Below, one piece after another: positions 60,602 through 64,000 of a stretch of 64,000 bases of DNA (position 1 is its first letter; every line of letters starts with the position of its first letter). The position numbers and the translations under genes are program-made. The DNA is from Devosia limi DSM 17137 (GTDB lineage: Bacteria > Pseudomonadota > Alphaproteobacteria > Rhizobiales > Devosiaceae). Location of the stretch: contig NZ_FQVC01000009.1 in the NCBI RefSeq assembly GCF_900128975.1, positions 62,001 through 126,000 on the forward strand, in the 5' to 3' direction. The notes under the pieces were generated by a model, which was not told the DNA's origin, ran no database searches, and worked only from the letters and a program-made list of their open reading frames with translations.

Positions 60602-61862
60602 CGCTCGCCTCTTCAAGTTGCGAACGAACCTGATTTTGGCCGACCAGGTCATTCAAGATGGTGTAGTTTCCGCGCTCTTTTCTAATGCGACCGGCAATGA
60701 TGCTCGGATCTATGCCGATTGTCTCAGCATCTATCTGCACAGCTTCTTTCGAGAGAGCGAAACGCGAGAGGCATTGGTCCCACAAGTCTTCGGGTATCAA
60801 GGCATCGAGCGCAAATTTGTCAGCTTGCGCTTCGATTGCGTCGAAGCCGTTGCCGCCTTCCTCATCGAAGAAATCAAAACGCAGGCCGTCGAACAGGTGG
60901 AGGAAGACATGCCCGAGCTCATGCATCAGCACAAACCAGAAGTTGTCCAGTCGATCATAGCGGAGCGTCAGCCCAACGACTGGGGTGTCGCCAACGAGCA
61001 TAGCAGCGCCGTCGAGATATGACCCCGGGAGGTGACGCTCGACGACTAGTACAATACCTTTTTCGGCCAGCAGGTCTCGAGCACGCCGTGGGCCGTCATC
61101 GAAATTGGTGAGGTGAACCAACTCTGATAGCCATCGGTCATCCAATTGGAAGCTTCCAACTTCGCCAGCTTGAATTTTGCTATGGGCGCGCTCCAGAATA
61201 CGTGCTTGCCAAGCGAGCAAGGCATATTCGTTTGGCACGTTACCGCTGTGCATCTTCTTGCGATGAAACGCGGTTGCAAATCGAGGGCCGGCGGCCTGCA
61301 GGAAGTAGTCCTTTACAAGTCCGATTGGGTTCGAACCACGCGGTAAGTCAAACCATCTGCGCTTGATCATTTCTTTGTAAGGAAACTGGCCCCAGGCGAC
61401 ATCGTCAGCGTCGCTCCAGGTGAAGAGAGAGCCACTGGCAGAGCCCGCACCCTCAAAACTCCCCGATGCCTTGACACCAAGTGCTTTCGAAACCTCAACC
61501 AGCCGGCCAAGATTCGCACCGCTATAGTCTGTTGCCTCATAACGCTGTATTTGTTGCGGCTTCATTCCAAGTTTCTCGGCCAAGTCAGTCTGGCTCATAC
61601 CTGAGGCGATTCTCGCTTGCACCAAGACGCGTGGCAGCTCTTCTAGCGAGTAGGTTTTCGAGAAAGAGACTTGGCCGGATTTCAGCAGATCGTATTCGAG
61701 AATTTCAGCTTCGATATCGGCAATCTGGCTCTTGAGTGCATTGATTTCCGCCTGCTTGAGCCACGCTTGATCCGACACGCGCGCAGTGGCTACATTAAGG
61801 GCGTCTCGCAACTTTTTCAGTTGCGCGCTGGATACGCTTTGCTGTTTTTCGCTGTAAATCAT
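60588..61862 (-). CDS. XRE-HTH and ImmA/IrrE metallopeptidase protein
   Basis: A 424-residue regulator-protease. N-terminal coiled coil (about 5-60), Xre HTH (RIASGMSQTDLAEKLGMKPQ, QIQRYEATDYSGANL, about 85-125), and C-terminal ImmA/IrrE peptidase with the zinc motif MHELGHVFLH (HExxH, about 312) and EAQADKFALDALI. Proteins of this build, as in phage and ICEBs1 immunity, cleave repressors or act in conflict systems. The start at 61862 overlaps the DUF6932 stop by 4 bp (ATGA). Confidence 0.9.
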   Translation of the reverse strand: MIYSEKQQSVSSAQLKKLRDALNVATARVSDQAWLKQAEINALKSQIADIEAEILEYDLLKSGQVSFSKTYSLEELPRVLVQARIASGMSQTDLAEKLGMKPQQIQRYEATDYSGANLGRLVEVSKALGVKASGSFEGAGSASGSLFTWSDADDVAWGQFPYKEMIKRRWFDLPRGSNPIGLVKDYFLQAAGPRFATAFHRKKMHSGNVPNEYALLAWQARILERAHSKIQAGEVGSFQLDDRWLSELVHLTNFDDGPRRARDLLAEKGIVLVVERHLPGSYLDGAAMLVGDTPVVGLTLRYDRLDNFWFVLMHELGHVFLHLFDGLRFDFFDEEGGNGFDAIEAQADKFALDALIPEDLWDQCLSRFALSKEAVQIDAETIGIDPSIIAGRIRKERGNYTILNDLVGQNQVRSQLEEASDELD

Positions 61863-62338
61863 GACTGCACCTTCGCGAAGAGAAGCGGGTCGGTCGAAAG
61901 CTGAATGGCAATGATCCCCTTGGCTTGTCCTGTGAATCTGTCGATCTGAAAAAAATCTACGAATGACTTTCCGACATCGACGCACGTCATCGACGATAGA
62001 AAGAACTCCCCTCTGAATGCCGATTTTTGCGCGGCTCGACCGTTGGAAAAATCCAAAAACACTGGGTCAAGGGTGACTGGATCCACCCCAGCCGGGTCCC
62101 AGCATGCATCAAAGTCACCAGGTATGGGCTTGCCGGAGACGTAGCTGCCATCGAGAAAGATCTTTGTGCATCCAGCCTCTTTCAGTTTACTCGAAGCAAG
62201 GATAAGCCCCCCAAACAATTCACGCCGCCACGCATTCGTGGCGAATGCGGATGCCACTTCCTCCAAATTTGCCGTGTGTGCACCAGGCGGCAAAACGGAC
62301 CAAGGAGAGCCATTCAAAGGTACGAGTGCTGGAATCAT
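61859..62338 (-). CDS. DUF6932 nucleotidyltransferase-like protein
   Basis: A 159-residue protein starting MIPALVPLNGSPWSVLPPGA. The motif FLDGSYVSGKPIPGDFDACW has the form Gly-Ser...Asp-x-Asp of minimal nucleotidyltransferases (MNT), with GDFD as the metal-binding pair. MNT proteins act as antitoxins or AMPylases with HEPN partners, but no HEPN gene is adjacent. First gene of the three-gene operon; the frame is open to 62380, but the ATG at 62338 fits the family. Confidence 0.78.
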   Translation of the reverse strand: MIPALVPLNGSPWSVLPPGAHTANLEEVASAFATNAWRRELFGGLILASSKLKEAGCTKIFLDGSYVSGKPIPGDFDACWDPAGVDPVTLDPVFLDFSNGRAAQKSAFRGEFFLSSMTCVDVGKSFVDFFQIDRFTGQAKGIIAIQLSTDPLLFAKVQS

Positions 62339-62389
62339 GGTTACAACAATACTGTTGTATTTGGTTGGCGGCAAGATCAATTATGACCC

Positions 62390-62884
62390 GAGAATTTTTC
62401 CGGAGCGGCGATGCGCCAGATCGCTTTCGTCAAAGCTCCGGCTGCGACTGTTGGCAGTCTCGGTGCATTTGGCTCAATAGTCGGACAGTGGGCACGGTTA
62501 CTGTGTTGTCAAGCAGGTCCAGCGGCCGCTAAGTTCGGCAAGAAACTAGGGGATTGGCTAGGCCAGTTCGGGGCATGTACGAAGTTGTCAGTGGAGCTAG
62601 CGCCCAGAAGACATGCTTGGCACGCCGTAGCCCAATGGCCGCATGATCTAGTAGTGCCCCAACCCGCCAGCCGACGGCCTTTCGTAACTGGCGGGGTTCC
62701 CTGGCATTCCCGATAGCTACTCCAGGTCAATGACCAGTTGGCAGGCTCGCGCGCCGGGGGACTGCGCGCACGCACCATCGAGGTGTTCGATCAGCGTGGC
62801 ATCGCCGACCGGTTGTTGCCCAACGGCAGAACGCACAGATGCAGCGAGTATTGGTACGAGGCATAGTCCGCGTAGGGCAGGGAC
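62390..62884. other. Gene-poor remnant region
   Basis: About 495 bp. An inverted repeat cccgccag / ctggcggg (62663-62670, 62688-62695; 17-bp spacer) lies in the middle. Near 62760-62840 the plus strand reads GLRARTIEVFDQRGIADRLL then PNG, a short N-terminal piece of FAD-dependent aromatic monooxygenases, with no continuation. No complete gene. Confidence 0.5.
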
Positions 62885-63940
62885 CTACAGCCCGGCCGCC
62901 TTGGTCAGATTGATGCGAAACCGATCGCGCCGCCGTTGATAGCGCCGGGTCATCTCGGCCGAGGCGTGGCCGAGCTGCTTTTGCACATAGCGCTCATCCA
63001 CCTCGGCGCTACTGGCCAGACCGGCGCGTAGCGAGTGGCCGGCAAACTGCAGCGCCCGTTCGGCCTCCGGCAGCTCCCCACGCAGCCCGGCGGCCAGCGC
63101 CGTGCGCTTGACCAGATTGGCGACGTGTTTGTCCGAGAGCCGCTCGACATCGACGGTCTTGTTGTCCTTGAGGATTGGCCGGAAGATGGGCCCGCGCTCG
63201 ATCTTGCCAAATTTCAGCCAGGCCTCGAGCGCCGCCACCGGACACGTGCGCTCCGCTGAGCCGCGGGCGATTTCCACTTCGCGCCAGCCGGTTTTGCCGC
63301 GTAGCGTCAGCAGCACCCCGCCGGGCTCGATGGCAATCCAGCCACAACCCTCAACTTCAATGTCAGCACGGCTTACATTGAGCCCAACGATTTCCGAACG
63401 CCGCAAGCCGCCGGCAAAGCCCAGCAACAGTATGGCGCGATCGCGCAGCCCGCGCAGGTCGTGGCCCAGGCTCTCCACCATGGCGACGATGTCGTCGGGC
63501 AGAATGGCTTCCTTCTGCACCGGTGGTTTGCCGTGTTTCCGGCGGATGCCGGCCAGCACGCTGGCGATGTGGCGATCGCTGCGATCGAGGACAAAGCCGC
63601 GCTGGCGAAAATTCCACATCAGCCCGGACAGCTTGCGCTCGATAGTCGCCACAGCGAGCGCCCGGGCGCCCTTGGCCTCAGGCGCAGCACAATCGGTGAT
63701 ATAGAGTCCCAACACCTGTGGGGTCGGGGGCAGGGGCTCGAGGCCACGCCGGCGGCACCAGCCGGTAAAATGCCGCCAGTCCTGGGCGTAGGCGGTCTGG
63801 GTATTGGCCGCGCTGGCGTGTTTGGCAAACTCTTTAGCCGCGTCCGCCAGGCGGCCGAGATGCGCCGGCGGCGCCGCCGTGTCTGGAACCACCGGCAACT
63901 GAGGGGCAAACGTGGCGTTTGTCGGAGTATCGGAATTCAT
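62885..63940 (-). CDS. Tyrosine recombinase/integrase (XerC/D-like)
   Basis: A 351-residue site-specific recombinase. N-terminal SAM-like domain (AKEFAKHASAANTQTAYAQD, WRHFTGWCRR, about 30-120), catalytic domain with Arg in GFAGGLRRSEI, the His-x-x-Arg box in FAGHSLRAG, LGHASAEMTRRYQ giving the second His and the Tyr nucleophile. Complete. It could resolve plasmid multimers or mobilise the neighbouring cargo. Confidence 0.92.
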   Translation of the reverse strand: MNSDTPTNATFAPQLPVVPDTAAPPAHLGRLADAAKEFAKHASAANTQTAYAQDWRHFTGWCRRRGLEPLPPTPQVLGLYITDCAAPEAKGARALAVATIERKLSGLMWNFRQRGFVLDRSDRHIASVLAGIRRKHGKPPVQKEAILPDDIVAMVESLGHDLRGLRDRAILLLGFAGGLRRSEIVGLNVSRADIEVEGCGWIAIEPGGVLLTLRGKTGWREVEIARGSAERTCPVAALEAWLKFGKIERGPIFRPILKDNKTVDVERLSDKHVANLVKRTALAAGLRGELPEAERALQFAGHSLRAGLASSAEVDERYVQKQLGHASAEMTRRYQRRRDRFRINLTKAAGL

Positions 63941-63978
63941 GAGACTCTAGGTTGTTTGTTTTCAATGGCTTACGTGAT

Positions 63979-63990
63979 TCACAATTGTGA
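63979..63990. promoter_or_regulatory. Perfect 12-bp palindrome upstream of integrase gene
   Basis: TCACAATTGTGA lies 39-50 bp before the integrase start codon, in a short AT-rich segment at the window edge. An operator or recombination core site is possible. Confidence 0.4.
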
Positions 63991-64000
63991 GACTGAATCG

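Noticed and set aside
62411-62716. 101-codon plus-strand open frame after the DUF6932 gene
   Set aside because: No ribosome-binding site or family resemblance, and it runs through an inverted repeat; not called as a gene.
1-64000. tRNA or rRNA genes
   Set aside because: I saw no tRNA cloverleaf-like or rRNA sequence by eye; a covariance-model search would be needed to exclude them formally.

Overview
The window is most of a repABC-type conjugative plasmid, or a plasmid-derived replicon, from an alphaproteobacterium. The best fit is Hyphomicrobiales (the rhizobial order). That rests on four things: the RepA-RepB-RepC cassette with parS sites and a counter-transcribed RNA, the Ti-plasmid-type tra and trb gene orders, a Ros/MucR regulator, and GC-rich coding sequence. 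The genus is not determined.

Layout. (1) 1-6.5 kb is a decayed metal-resistance region. It holds IS5 and IS3 remnants, two copA (copper P-type ATPase) fragments, a resolvase fragment, and a few intact genes (pseudoazurin, DUF2171, a short cation-diffusion transporter, an M23 peptidase, a copper-chaperone-like protein that has lost one cysteine). (2) 6.5-22 kb is plasmid backbone and leading-region-type genes: MucR, TOPRIM/DUF3991, DUF1419, DUF3085, a 1699-residue methylase-helicase, MqsRA toxin-antitoxin with an extra CopG-type antitoxin, a second ParB-like protein, DUF7007, and several small unknowns. (3) 22-29 kb has PrlF-YhaV and an arsenic island (EamA exporter with a His-rich tail; arsR, arsC of thioredoxin type, acr3, arsC of glutaredoxin type, arsH, MFS). 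Three copies of an ~80-bp intergenic repeat lie around it. (4) 29-33 kb has a duplicated leader plus small gene, ArdC antirestriction protein, DUF736, HU and WGR genes. (5) 33-41.5 kb is the Dtr region: traG-traD-traC on the minus strand, an oriT of RSF1010/Ti type, then traA-traF-traB-traH on the plus strand. (6) 41.7-43.8 kb holds a small unknown, Phd-VapC, and an orphan LuxR/TraR-like regulator. (7) 44-53.5 kb is the complete minus-strand mating-pair operon trbB-C-D-E-J-K-L-F-G-H-I. (8) 53.6-57.8 kb is repA-repB-repC. (9) 57.9-58.8 kb is a Xre-RES toxin-antitoxin pair. (10) 59-62.3 kb is a compact cassette (sce7726-type nuclease-like protein facing an operon of DUF6932 nucleotidyltransferase-like, XRE-ImmA/IrrE peptidase and beta-family protein) that I regard as the best candidate for an undescribed defence or conflict system. 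(11) The window ends with a tyrosine recombinase.

How it works together (inference from families). RepABC replicates and partitions the plasmid. TraA nicks at oriT, TraG couples the relaxosome to the Trb secretion channel, TraF matures the pilin, and ArdC plus the methylase-helicase protect incoming DNA. Several addiction modules (MqsRA, PrlF-YhaV, Phd-VapC, Xre-RES) hold the plasmid in the population. The cargo is arsenic resistance, a ruined copper-resistance region and the 59-62 kb cassette.
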